This document shows, piece after piece, positions 57,497-64,000 of a stretch of 64,000 nt of DNA (position 1 is the stretch's first letter; each line of letters opens with the position of its first letter). The stretch covers positions 1 through 64,000 of the forward strand of contig NZ_JZRB01000023.1 of the NCBI RefSeq assembly GCF_000964085.1, given 5' to 3'. The stretch comes from Luteibacter yeojuensis. GTDB taxonomy: Bacteria; Pseudomonadota; Gammaproteobacteria; Xanthomonadales; Rhodanobacteraceae. Both the position numbers and the translations under genes were made by a program. The notes below the pieces were generated by a model. It did no database searches, was not told the DNA's origin, and was given only the letters and a program-made list of their open reading frames with translations.

Positions 57497-58249
57497 ATGC
57501 GCAAGAAGCTGGTCGCTGGAAACTGGAAGATGCATGGCTCGCCGGCCATGGCCGACAAGCTCGTCCGCGACATCGTCGAAAACCTGCCCGATGGCACCGA
57601 CGTGCTGGTGTGCCCGCCGGATGTCTTCCTGGCCGGCCTGGCCGACCGCTATGGCGACCGCGGCCTCGCCTTCGGCGCGCAGGATCTCTCCGAGCACCAC
57701 GTGCAGGGCGCCTACACCGGCGAGGTTTCCGGGGCCATGCTGCGCGATGTCGGCGCCACGTGGGTGCTGGTCGGCCACTCCGAGCGCCGCCAGTACCAGC
57801 AGGAATCCGACGCGTTGCTGGCCAGGAAATTCAAGGCGGCGCGCGAATCAGGCCTGACGCCCATCCTCTGCGTGGGCGAGACGAAGGACGAGCACGAGGC
57901 AGGCCAGGCCGAGGCCGTCATCGCGCGCCAGTTGGCGGCCGTGCTCGACCACAACGGCATCGAGGCCTTCCGCGAGGCGGTCATCGCGTATGAGCCGGTC
58001 TGGGCCATTGGCACGGGCCTCACGGCCACGCCGGAGAAGGCGCAAAAAATTCATGCGTTCATCCGTAGCCAACTGGCAAAAAAGGATGCTACTATCTCGC
58101 TCCTGACCCGGGTGCTTTACGGTGGAAGCGTCAAGCCGGCCAATGCGGCCGAACTTTTCGCCCAGCCGGACGTGGACGGGGGACTGATTGGCGGCGCCGC
58201 CTTGGTGGCTTCCGATTTTTTGGATATATGCGCCGCGGCGCGTCGATAA
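57497..58249 (+). CDS. tpiA: Triosephosphate isomerase
   Basis: Interconverts dihydroxyacetone phosphate and glyceraldehyde-3-phosphate. The 250 residues start KKLVAGNWKMHGS (catalytic lysine), with VGHSERRQ (histidine) and IAYEPVWAIGTG (glutamate), then VLYGGSVKPANA and GGLIGGAALVASDF. The ATG at 57497 is fixed by the conserved N-terminus. secG follows after 27 bases, a conserved pairing in gammaproteobacteria. Confidence 0.98.
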   Translation: MRKKLVAGNWKMHGSPAMADKLVRDIVENLPDGTDVLVCPPDVFLAGLADRYGDRGLAFGAQDLSEHHVQGAYTGEVSGAMLRDVGATWVLVGHSERRQYQQESDALLARKFKAARESGLTPILCVGETKDEHEAGQAEAVIARQLAAVLDHNGIEAFREAVIAYEPVWAIGTGLTATPEKAQKIHAFIRSQLAKKDATISLLTRVLYGGSVKPANAAELFAQPDVDGGLIGGAALVASDFLDICAAARR

Positions 58250-58276
58250 TTCGCGACACGGCAAAAACAAGAAGAC

Positions 58277-58720
58277 ATGTTTATTCTCTTCAGCGTTTTT
58301 TATATCCTGATCGCCGCGGCGATGATCGTGCTGATTCTCATGCAGCGCGGCGCCGGTGCGGAGGCAGGTTCGGGCTTCGGCGGCGGCGCTTCCGCCACCG
58401 TGTTCGGTGCTCGCGGCTCGTCGAGCTTCATGACGCGTGCGACGGCGGTGCTGGCCACGCTGTTCTTCCTGTTGAGCCTCGGCATGGGTATCTACCTGGG
58501 CCGTACGGGTAATCCCCAGCCAACAGCAGATCTCGGCGTCATGTCGGGTGCGGCCGCGCCGGTCGCACCGGCGAACAACGCGGCGGTTCCGGCCACCGAC
58601 GTGCCCAAGGCTCCGGCCAACAGTGATGTCCCGGCGGCTACGGCCCCGGCGGCCAACAATGAAGTTCCGGCCCCGCAGCAGGCAGCCAATCCGGCGTCCG
58701 CTTCGACGGCAAAGAAGTAA
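58277..58720 (+). CDS. secG: Preprotein translocase subunit SecG
   Basis: Small subunit of the SecYEG channel. The 147 residues have two membrane helices (about 2-22 and 55-73) separated by the conserved QRGAGAEAGSGFGGGASATV and GARGSSSFMTRATA. The long Pro/Ala tail (after about residue 80) is common in this lineage. It follows tpiA and precedes tRNA-Leu by 25 bases, so the three may be cotranscribed. Confidence 0.96.
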   Translation: MFILFSVFYILIAAAMIVLILMQRGAGAEAGSGFGGGASATVFGARGSSSFMTRATAVLATLFFLLSLGMGIYLGRTGNPQPTADLGVMSGAAAPVAPANNAAVPATDVPKAPANSDVPAATAPAANNEVPAPQQAANPASASTAKK

Positions 58721-58745
58721 AAGTAATACCTCGTTTCAAAGTTAT

Positions 58746-58830
58746 GCCCAGGTGGCGGAATTGGTAGACGCACTACCTTGAGGTGGTAGCGGCTTAGGTC
58801 GTGGGGGTTCGAGTCCCCCCTTGGGCACCA
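58746..58830 (+). tRNA. tRNA-Leu (anticodon GAG)
   Basis: 85 bases including an encoded CCA. Acceptor GCCCAGG pairs with CTTGGGC (58820-58826), then discriminator A and CCA. The D-loop contains TTGGTAGA. The anticodon stem CTACC/GGTAG encloses TTGAGGT, so the anticodon is GAG (decodes CUC and CUU). A long class II variable arm and the T-arm (GGGGGTTCGAGTCCCCC) are as expected for leucine tRNA. Confidence 0.97.
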
Positions 58831-58867
58831 ACATGGATCCGGACAACCTCAACCGGATCGCAAAGAG

Positions 58868-58889
58868 ACCCGCGCAAGCGGGTTTTTTT
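58868..58889 (+). terminator. Terminator after tRNA-Leu
   Basis: ACCCGC and GCGGGT pair around a GCAA tetraloop, followed by seven T residues. It lies 38 bases after the tRNA and would end a tpiA-secG-tRNA transcript. Confidence 0.9.
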
Positions 58890-58993
58890 GTGCGCGCGAG
58901 GTATTCGCCTACACAAGGTGCGGCCCGCGCTGACATACATCCTTCTTTCGTTTGCCTACCCTGTGCGTCCACATCGTAACCAGGGAGTAGCAC

Positions 58994-59530
58994 GTGGCGA
59001 ACATTCGCAGGGAAGAACTCAACGCGCGCATCGAGGCGATGGACGCGCGCATGGATGCACGTTTTGAAAGCATCGATACCCGCTTCGAAAACATGGATGC
59101 CCGTATCGATGCTCGTTTCGAAAGCATGGATGCCCGCATCGATGATCGTTTCAAAAGCATGGATGCCCGCATCGACGCCCGGTTCGAAGCTACCGATGCC
59201 CGCATTGATACCGTCCGAGTCGAGCTGGGCGCCGCCATCATCACCGCCAAGTCCGCGCTTCGCGACGACATCCACAAGCTCCGGGCCTGGGTGCTCTCCG
59301 GTGTTGTCGCCACGCTGGGTTCGGTCCTGGGGCTCATTGGCATGAATCTCTCGCGCGAGGTCCGGCTCCAGCCGGCCCCGGTCGCCGCCCGCGTTGCCGT
59401 CGCGCCGCCGGCGCTGCCCACGGCACCCTCTGTTCCCGCGGCATCCACGCTTCCCTCCGGCTCGCAAGCCAGCCGCCAGCAGGGCGCCGCAACGTCCGGG
59501 GGCGGCGCCACGCTGGCGGCTGGCAGGTAA
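58994..59530 (+). CDS. Coiled-coil membrane protein with 11-residue repeats, unknown function
   Basis: 178 residues from a GTG with AGGGAG upstream. Residues 12-70 are near-perfect repeats of MDARIDARFES (11 residues, with one 7-residue unit IDTRFEN), encoded by 33-base direct DNA repeats. The 11-residue period points to a right-handed or mixed coiled coil. A membrane helix follows at about 97-119 (WVLSGVVATLGSVLGLIGMN), then a Pro/Ala/Ser-rich tail that may face the periplasm. The repeats resemble DUF1640-like coiled-coil proteins in style; no firm family. It stands alone between the tRNA terminator and the c-di-GMP gene. Confidence 0.8.
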   Translation: MANIRREELNARIEAMDARMDARFESIDTRFENMDARIDARFESMDARIDDRFKSMDARIDARFEATDARIDTVRVELGAAIITAKSALRDDIHKLRAWVLSGVVATLGSVLGLIGMNLSREVRLQPAPVAARVAVAPPALPTAPSVPAASTLPSGSQASRQQGAATSGGGATLAAGR

Positions 59531-59658
59531 CCCGCGTCTGAAGGGATCCGCAACAATTTTCGGCTGGAGGCTCAAGATTCCAGCAAAACTACCGAAATTG
59601 GTGATGTAGACGCGGCGTGAAGGCCGCGGCCCGCGGTTTTCCTTCCCAGGATGGTTCG

Positions 59659-61719
59659 ATGCTCGTCAGCAGCTACAGCAGCGTCCTTGTCATGTTCTCG
59701 TTCGTGGTGGCCATCCTGGCCTCGTACACGGCGCTGAACATGGCTGGCCGCGTGGCGGCTACCCGGGGGCGGGCATCCGTCCTGTGGCTGGTGGGCGGCT
59801 CGTTCGCCATGGGGCTGGGCATCTGGGCCATGCATTTCGTGGGCATGCTCGCCTTCAGCCTGCCGATCACGCTGGGCTACGACATCGACCTGACCGTCCT
59901 TTCGCTGTTCATCGCCGTGGGCTCGTCGGCCTTCGCCCTGTGGCTGGTCTGCCAGAACGAATTGCCCTGGCGCCGGCTGGCGGTGGGCGCGATCCTCATG
60001 GGCGCGGGTATCGCGGCCATGCACTACACCGGCATGGCCGCGATGCGGATGATGCCGGGCGTCCAGTACGATCCGCTGCTCTTCAGCCTGTCGGTGCTGT
60101 TCGCCATCGCGGCATCAGGTGCGGCACTGTGGATCGCCTTCCGCCTGCGCCGCGACCAGGGACGCGTATGGGTTTGGCGCTTTGGCGCGTCGCTGGTCAT
60201 GGGGTGCGCCATCGTCGGCATGCATTACACCGGCATGGCCGCCGCCAGTTTCCCCGAGGGCAGTTGGTGTGGCGCCGCGGTGGCCGGCGGCATCGACGTC
60301 AAATACCTTGCCGTTTTCGTCATCGTCGTCACCCTGTCGGTGTTCGCCATCGCCCTGGCCACGGCCATGCTCGATGCCCGCGCCAACCTGCTGGCCACGT
60401 CGCTCGACCGGGCCAACAGCGAACTCCTGCAGCTGGCGATGCACGATAACCTCACCCGGCTGCCCAACCGCGTGCTTCTCGAGGATCGCCTCGACCAGTC
60501 CATCCATAACGCCTCGCGCAGCGGCCGCCGTTTCGCGGTGCTGTTCCTCGATCTCGATGGCTTCAAGGCCGTCAACGATGTCTACGGCCACCACGTGGGC
60601 GACGAGCTGCTGCGCGACGTGTCGCGTCGCATCCTTGCCTGCAAGCGCGACGAAGAAACCGTGGCGCGCCTGGGCGGCGATGAGTTCGTGGTGCTGGTGG
60701 ATATCAAGGGCCCCGAGGATGCCGCCGTGCTGGCGGAGGAACTGGTCGATCTGCTCAGCGAGCCGTACCAGATCAGCGGCATCACGGCGCATGTCTCGGC
60801 CAGCGTGGGCATCGCACTGTACCCGGAAAACGGCCGTACGCGGCACGACCTCATGATCAACGCCGACGCTGCCATGTACCACGCGAAGGAGCAGGGCCGC
60901 CGCGGCTTCCGCTTCTTCGAGATGGCCATGAACGCCAACGTGCACCAGCAGCTGAAGCTGCAGCAGGATCTGCGCCGCGCCATCGAGTGCCAGGAGTTCA
61001 CGCTTCACTACCAGCCCAAGCTGGTGTCGCCGGACGGCCCGGTCACGGGCGTGGAAGCACTGTTGCGCTGGAACAAGCCCGGCGAGGGCCTGGTGCCGCC
61101 CGACCAGTTCCTGCCTGTCGCCGAGCGCACCGGGCTTATCGTGCCCATCGGCAACTGGGTCATCGACGAGGCCTGTCGCCAGATGGGTGCGTGGCGCGAT
61201 GCCGGCCGTGGCGACTGGACCGTCGCGGTCAACGTCTCCACCGCGCAGCTCAACCACGCGGGGATGGTCGATACGCTGCGCGGGGCGCTGGAGCGCCACG
61301 GCATCGAAGCACGGCACCTCACGCTCGAGGTCACCGAATCCACCGCCATGCGTGATGCCGAGGCCAGCCTTGCCATCCTGAACCAGGTGGCCGCGCTTGG
61401 CGTCGGCATTTCCATCGACGACTTCGGTACCGGCTACTCCAGCCTGCTGTACCTGAAGCAGCTGCCCGCGGATGAACTCAAGATCGACCGCGGGTTCGTC
61501 ACCGAGCTGGCCTGCGGCAACGACGATGAAGCGATCGTCGCCGCCATCATCGCGCTGGGCAAGACACTCGGGCTGAAGATCGTTGCCGAAGGCGTCGAAA
61601 CGGTGGAGCAGCAGGAGCTGCTCACGCGCCTGGGCTGCAATGCCTTGCAGGGTTACCTGCTCGGCGTCCCCGTGCCCGCCGCCGAGCTCGAGCGAACGCT
61701 ACGCACCAGCGCGGCCTGA
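59659..61719 (+). CDS. MHYT-GGDEF-EAL cyclic-di-GMP protein
   Basis: Inner-membrane signalling protein of 686 residues. The N-terminal MHYT sensor has seven membrane helices with AMHFVGM, AMHYTGM and GMHYTGM motifs, proposed to bind copper and sense a gas. A GGDEF domain follows (about 260-415) with intact ARLGGDEFVVL but RDEE where the RxxD inhibitory site would lie. The EAL domain (about 430-680) has EALLRW, VNVSTAQL, LEVTEST, DDFGTGYSSL and AEGVETVEQ, all consistent with phosphodiesterase activity. Both activities are possible. ATG 59659 (AGGA upstream) fits family N-termini better than GTG 59617. Confidence 0.93.
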   Translation: MLVSSYSSVLVMFSFVVAILASYTALNMAGRVAATRGRASVLWLVGGSFAMGLGIWAMHFVGMLAFSLPITLGYDIDLTVLSLFIAVGSSAFALWLVCQNELPWRRLAVGAILMGAGIAAMHYTGMAAMRMMPGVQYDPLLFSLSVLFAIAASGAALWIAFRLRRDQGRVWVWRFGASLVMGCAIVGMHYTGMAAASFPEGSWCGAAVAGGIDVKYLAVFVIVVTLSVFAIALATAMLDARANLLATSLDRANSELLQLAMHDNLTRLPNRVLLEDRLDQSIHNASRSGRRFAVLFLDLDGFKAVNDVYGHHVGDELLRDVSRRILACKRDEETVARLGGDEFVVLVDIKGPEDAAVLAEELVDLLSEPYQISGITAHVSASVGIALYPENGRTRHDLMINADAAMYHAKEQGRRGFRFFEMAMNANVHQQLKLQQDLRRAIECQEFTLHYQPKLVSPDGPVTGVEALLRWNKPGEGLVPPDQFLPVAERTGLIVPIGNWVIDEACRQMGAWRDAGRGDWTVAVNVSTAQLNHAGMVDTLRGALERHGIEARHLTLEVTESTAMRDAEASLAILNQVAALGVGISIDDFGTGYSSLLYLKQLPADELKIDRGFVTELACGNDDEAIVAAIIALGKTLGLKIVAEGVETVEQQELLTRLGCNALQGYLLGVPVPAAELERTLRTSAA

Positions 61720-61723
61720 GCCA

Positions 61724-62059
61724 TCAGGCCAGCCGCGTGCCGTTGGGCACGGTGCGCTCGGTGGTGGCGATCACCACGCCCTCGTCGGTGTGGAAGCCCG
61801 TCAACAGGAACTGCGACCGCAGGGGCCCGATCTGCTTCTCGGGGAAGTTGACCACCCCGATGACCTGCCTGCCCACAAGCTCTTCGGCGGTGTAAACGCC
61901 CGTGACCTGCGCGCTCGTCTTTCGCTCGCCGTACTCGCCAAAATCCACCCAGATCCGGTAGGCAGGGCGCCTGGCTTCGGGGAAGGCTTCGGCGCGCGTC
62001 ACGGTGCCGGCCAGCATCACCACCTTGGTGAAATCGTTCCAGTCGATCAGTTCAGTCAT
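61724..62059 (-). CDS. csaA: tRNA-binding domain protein, CsaA-like
   Basis: 111 residues forming one OB-fold tRNA-binding domain (as in the MetRS C-terminus), the size of CsaA. Motifs: [40 protein letters not shown] and [20 protein letters not shown]. CsaA was described as a secretion-related chaperone in Bacillus; the role in proteobacteria is unclear. Its start overlaps the end of the zinc-finger gene by 8 bases, so the two are probably coupled. Confidence 0.88.
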   Translation of the reverse strand: MTELIDWNDFTKVVMLAGTVTRAEAFPEARRPAYRIWVDFGEYGERKTSAQVTGVYTAEELVGRQVIGVVNFPEKQIGPLRSQFLLTGFHTDEGVVIATTERTVPNGTRLA

Positions 62060-62417
62060 CAGCGCGGGACATCAATACGCGTTGCCAGTTGCGCGGCACG
62101 AGGCCTTCGGGGCCGGGCACGGGCTGGTTATCGGGGTGGCAGGGCGCGCCTGCCAGCGTGGGGCCGTCGAACACATCGCCCGTGCGGTAGTCGTAGAACC
62201 AATCCTCGCCGGGCTCGAAACTCTGGATGACCGGGTGGCCGCTATCGTGCGCATGCTTGCTGGCGTGGCGGTTGAGCGAATCATCGCAGCAGCCCACGTG
62301 CCCACATTGCGCGCAGCGGCGCAGGTGGAACCACCAGCTGCCGCTGGCCAGGCATTCCACGCAGCCGGTGCCACTGGGCGGGGCGTGGGTATCGATGCCG
62401 GTCACGTCGTGGCTCAT
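62052..62417 (-). CDS. UBP-type zinc-finger protein
   Basis: 121 residues dominated by a UBP zinc finger, the ubiquitin-tail-binding module of eukaryotic deubiquitinases. Ligand pattern visible in [40 protein letters not shown] (Cys and His spacing as in ZnF-UBP), and [13 protein letters not shown]. Bacterial members are short and of unknown function. A tail ([20 protein letters not shown]) follows. It shares an 8-base overlap with csaA downstream and is divergent from the DUF1304 gene. Confidence 0.88.
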   Translation of the reverse strand: MSHDVTGIDTHAPPSGTGCVECLASGSWWFHLRRCAQCGHVGCCDDSLNRHASKHAHDSGHPVIQSFEPGEDWFYDYRTGDVFDGPTLAGAPCHPDNQPVPGPEGLVPRNWQRVLMSRADD

Positions 62418-62503
62418 CGGGGCGTCCTCACAGGCGTCTTCCCCGATCCTACCCGAGACCGCGCGCGTTATGCTTCGCCGTCGCCACGTACCGAAGGAAC
62501 GCC

Positions 62504-62863
62504 ATGACCCTGCTTGCCACCCTCCTCACCGCCCTCGTGATCCTCATCCACGTCTACATCGTGGTGCTCGAGATGGTCCTGTGGCGCTCGCGCGGGCCCA
62601 GGGTGTTCGGCATCACGCGGGAGTTCGCGCAGCAGAGCGCTGCGCTGGCGTCGAACCAGGGCCTGTATAACGGTTTCCTCGTCCTAGCCCTGGTGCTTGG
62701 CCTCGCCCTGCGCGAGCCGTACGCCACGGCGTTCGTCTTCTACGGCCTGGGGTGCGTCGTGGTCGCGGGGTTGTGGGGTGGCTTCACCGCCAGCCGCCGC
62801 ATCCTGTACGTGCAGGCGCTGCCGGCCGCGCTTGCCTTGGCGGCGCAGTGGTTGGCGCGTTAA
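62504..62863 (+). CDS. DUF1304 family membrane protein
   Basis: 119 residues with four membrane helices (about 5-22, 52-68, 74-92, 100-115). The family pattern is present: VYIVVLEMVLW in helix 1, NQGLYNGFLVLAL in helix 2 and LYVQALPAALAL in helix 4. Function is unknown. GAAGGAACGCC precedes the ATG. About 86 bases separate it from the divergent zinc-finger gene. Confidence 0.88.
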   Translation: MTLLATLLTALVILIHVYIVVLEMVLWRSRGPRVFGITREFAQQSAALASNQGLYNGFLVLALVLGLALREPYATAFVFYGLGCVVVAGLWGGFTASRRILYVQALPAALALAAQWLAR

Positions 62864-62929
62864 GGTCCACGGGTTCTTCGAGGCGCCGCGCAGGGGGCGG
62901 GGCGTACCTTCGCCTTATGGAATCCACCG

Positions 62930-64000
62930 ATGCCAGAGACCGAGCTGCCCCTAGCCCGCCCCCGGGAAACCCCCGCCTGCCGCCCGCGCACGTTTGAACT
63001 GGGCTTCGCCCTGGCCGGCGCCGTCTCCGGTGGTGCCTATGCCGCGGGCGTGCTCGATTTCTTCTACGAAGCCCTGGAGCACTGGCAGGATGCCAAGGCG
63101 CGGGGCCTGCCCGTGCCGAACCACGATGTGCTGCTGCGGATCATCTCGGGCGCGTCGGCGGGCAGCATCAACGGCGTGCTGTCGGCTATCGCGCTGCCGT
63201 ACCGGTTCCCGCATGTGCACGCCGGCCCGGCGCCCGCCACGCCGACGGGCAACCCGTTTTACGACGCATGGGTGAAGCGCATCGATATCCGCGCCCTGCT
63301 GGGCCGGGCCGACCTCGCCGACCCCAGCCAGCCGATCGCCTCGCTCCTGGATTCCACCTGCCTGGATGCCATCGCGAAGGACATGCTCGCGTACACCAAC
63401 GGGCCGGCCACGCGGCCGTACATCGCCAACCCGATGAAGTGCGTGTTCACCGTGACCAACCTGCGTGGCGTGCCCTACGTGGTGCAGTTCCGGGGCAACC
63501 CCGAGATCCCCGGCCACGGCATGATGGCCCACGCCGACTGGCTGCGGTTCGCGGTGAACACGGGGCAGGGCAGGTACGAGCAGGCGTGGAAATTCCCGGA
63601 TGAGCGTATCGTCACCGGCCCCAACCACCCCTACAGCAAGGATTGGCAGGGCCTGATGGACGCCGCGCTGGCGTCGTCCGCGTTCCCCGCCGGCCTGCGC
63701 TACCGCGAAGTGGCGCGCCCGTGGGCCGATTACGACCAGCGCGTGGTCGTGGTGCCGGCCGAGGATGGCAAGGCCACGCCGGTACCCATCCCGCCGGCCT
63801 GGGCCGATGACGAAGGCGGGAACGGTGATTACCGCTTCGTCGCTGTCGATGGCGGCGCCATGGACAACGAGCCGTTCGAATTGGCGCGCACGGAACTGGC
63901 CGGGACGCTGGGCCGCAATCCGCGTGAAGGCGATCGCGTGAATCGCATCGTGATCATGCTCGATCCATTCCCCGAAGCCGAGGCGCCGGGCCCGGTGGAA
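62930..64000 (+). CDS. Patatin-like phospholipase, 3' end beyond the window
   Basis: The frame is open from the ATG at 62930 to the window end (357 codons, no stop). The N-domain has LAGAVSGGAYAAGVLDFFYE (oxyanion-hole region, variant of GGGxRG) and IISGASAGSINGV (nucleophile S76 in GxSxG). The second dyad residue is D307 in AVDGGAMDNEPFE. This is a Ser-Asp lipid acyl hydrolase, probably cytoplasmic or membrane-associated, since there is no signal peptide. An out-of-frame ATG at 62917 is not used. Full length and C-terminal domains cannot be seen. Confidence 0.85.
   Translation, partial: MPETELPLARPRETPACRPRTFELGFALAGAVSGGAYAAGVLDFFYEALEHWQDAKARGLPVPNHDVLLRIISGASAGSINGVLSAIALPYRFPHVHAGPAPATPTGNPFYDAWVKRIDIRALLGRADLADPSQPIASLLDSTCLDAIAKDMLAYTNGPATRPYIANPMKCVFTVTNLRGVPYVVQFRGNPEIPGHGMMAHADWLRFAVNTGQGRYEQAWKFPDERIVTGPNHPYSKDWQGLMDAALASSAFPAGLRYREVARPWADYDQRVVVVPAEDGKATPVPIPPAWADDEGGNGDYRFVAVDGGAMDNEPFELARTELAGTLGRNPREGDRVNRIVIMLDPFPEAEAPGPVE

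Noticed and set aside
58994-59530. CRISPR-like tandem repeats
   Set aside because: The 33-base units are contiguous without spacers and encode a coiled coil in frame.
62917-62930. Earlier start of the patatin gene at 62917
   Set aside because: That ATG is out of frame with the patatin coding sequence.

Overview
The window looks like chromosomal DNA of a high-GC gammaproteobacterium in the Lysobacterales (Xanthomonadales), most likely Rhodanobacteraceae such as Luteibacter, Dyella or Rhodanobacter. This rests on the base composition (roughly two thirds G+C by eye), protein flavour, neighbourhoods such as cmk-rpsA-ihfB-lapAB followed by O-antigen genes, and numerous dispersed palindromes. The genus is inference. 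There is no transposase, integrase, phage gene, CRISPR array or rRNA operon. One tRNA is present, tRNA-Leu(GAG).

Layout. (1) 193-17527: a tightly packed, translationally coupled seven-gene operon for alpha-glucan and trehalose: glgE (with an extra degenerate amylase-like N-terminal half), a treS-maltokinase fusion, glgB, glgX, treZ, malQ, treY. TreS/maltokinase/GlgE/GlgB turn trehalose into branched alpha-glucan. GlgX/MalQ/TreY/TreZ turn glucan back into trehalose, so one operon encodes a closed cycle without glgA or glgC. (2) 17587-26308: housekeeping genes (acyl-CoA-binding protein, cmk, rpsA, ihfB), then a coupled envelope-polysaccharide group: lapA, lapB, a WecA/WbpL-type transferase, a WbpM-type dehydratase, galU. 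(3) 26331-27307: two inverted copies of a structured, about 225-base repeat flanking a 43-codon exported-peptide gene and an operator-like palindrome. (4) 27310-32653: secreted amidase, two multiheme cytochromes c, a mismatch uracil DNA glycosylase and an MscS channel. (5) 32660-38373: typA, a lipoprotein carrying a C-terminal type IV pilin-like domain, and two proteins of unknown function. (6) 38390-46451: 3-hydroxybutyrate-oligomer hydrolase, ppiB, aspartate aminotransferase, mdh, a cation diffusion facilitator, a short 6-phosphogluconate dehydrogenase and a glutathionyl-hydroquinone reductase. (7) 46601-57336: M1 peptidase, Pr6Pr membrane protein, ABC exporter, divergent LysR/EamA pair, serine hydrolase and a large mechanosensitive channel. 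(8) 57497-64000: tpiA, secG, tRNA-Leu, a coiled-coil membrane protein, an MHYT-GGDEF-EAL protein, CsaA-like and UBP zinc-finger proteins, a DUF1304 protein and the start of a patatin.

Two palindrome families recur. Family A has GTAGGAGCCCAC...GTGGGCTCCTAC ends (six copies). It sits at gene ends and often supplies the TAG stop codon. Family B has GTGGGAGCGCGC...GCGCGCTCCCAC ends (two full and several partial copies). One partial copy encodes the end of a cytochrome signal peptide and another the C-terminus of the MscS channel.

The most notable items are the lipoprotein-pilin fusion (34638-36845), the paired structured repeats around a tiny exported peptide (26331-27307), and the incorporation of repeat elements into genes. 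All functions come from reading motifs by eye. No database search was run.
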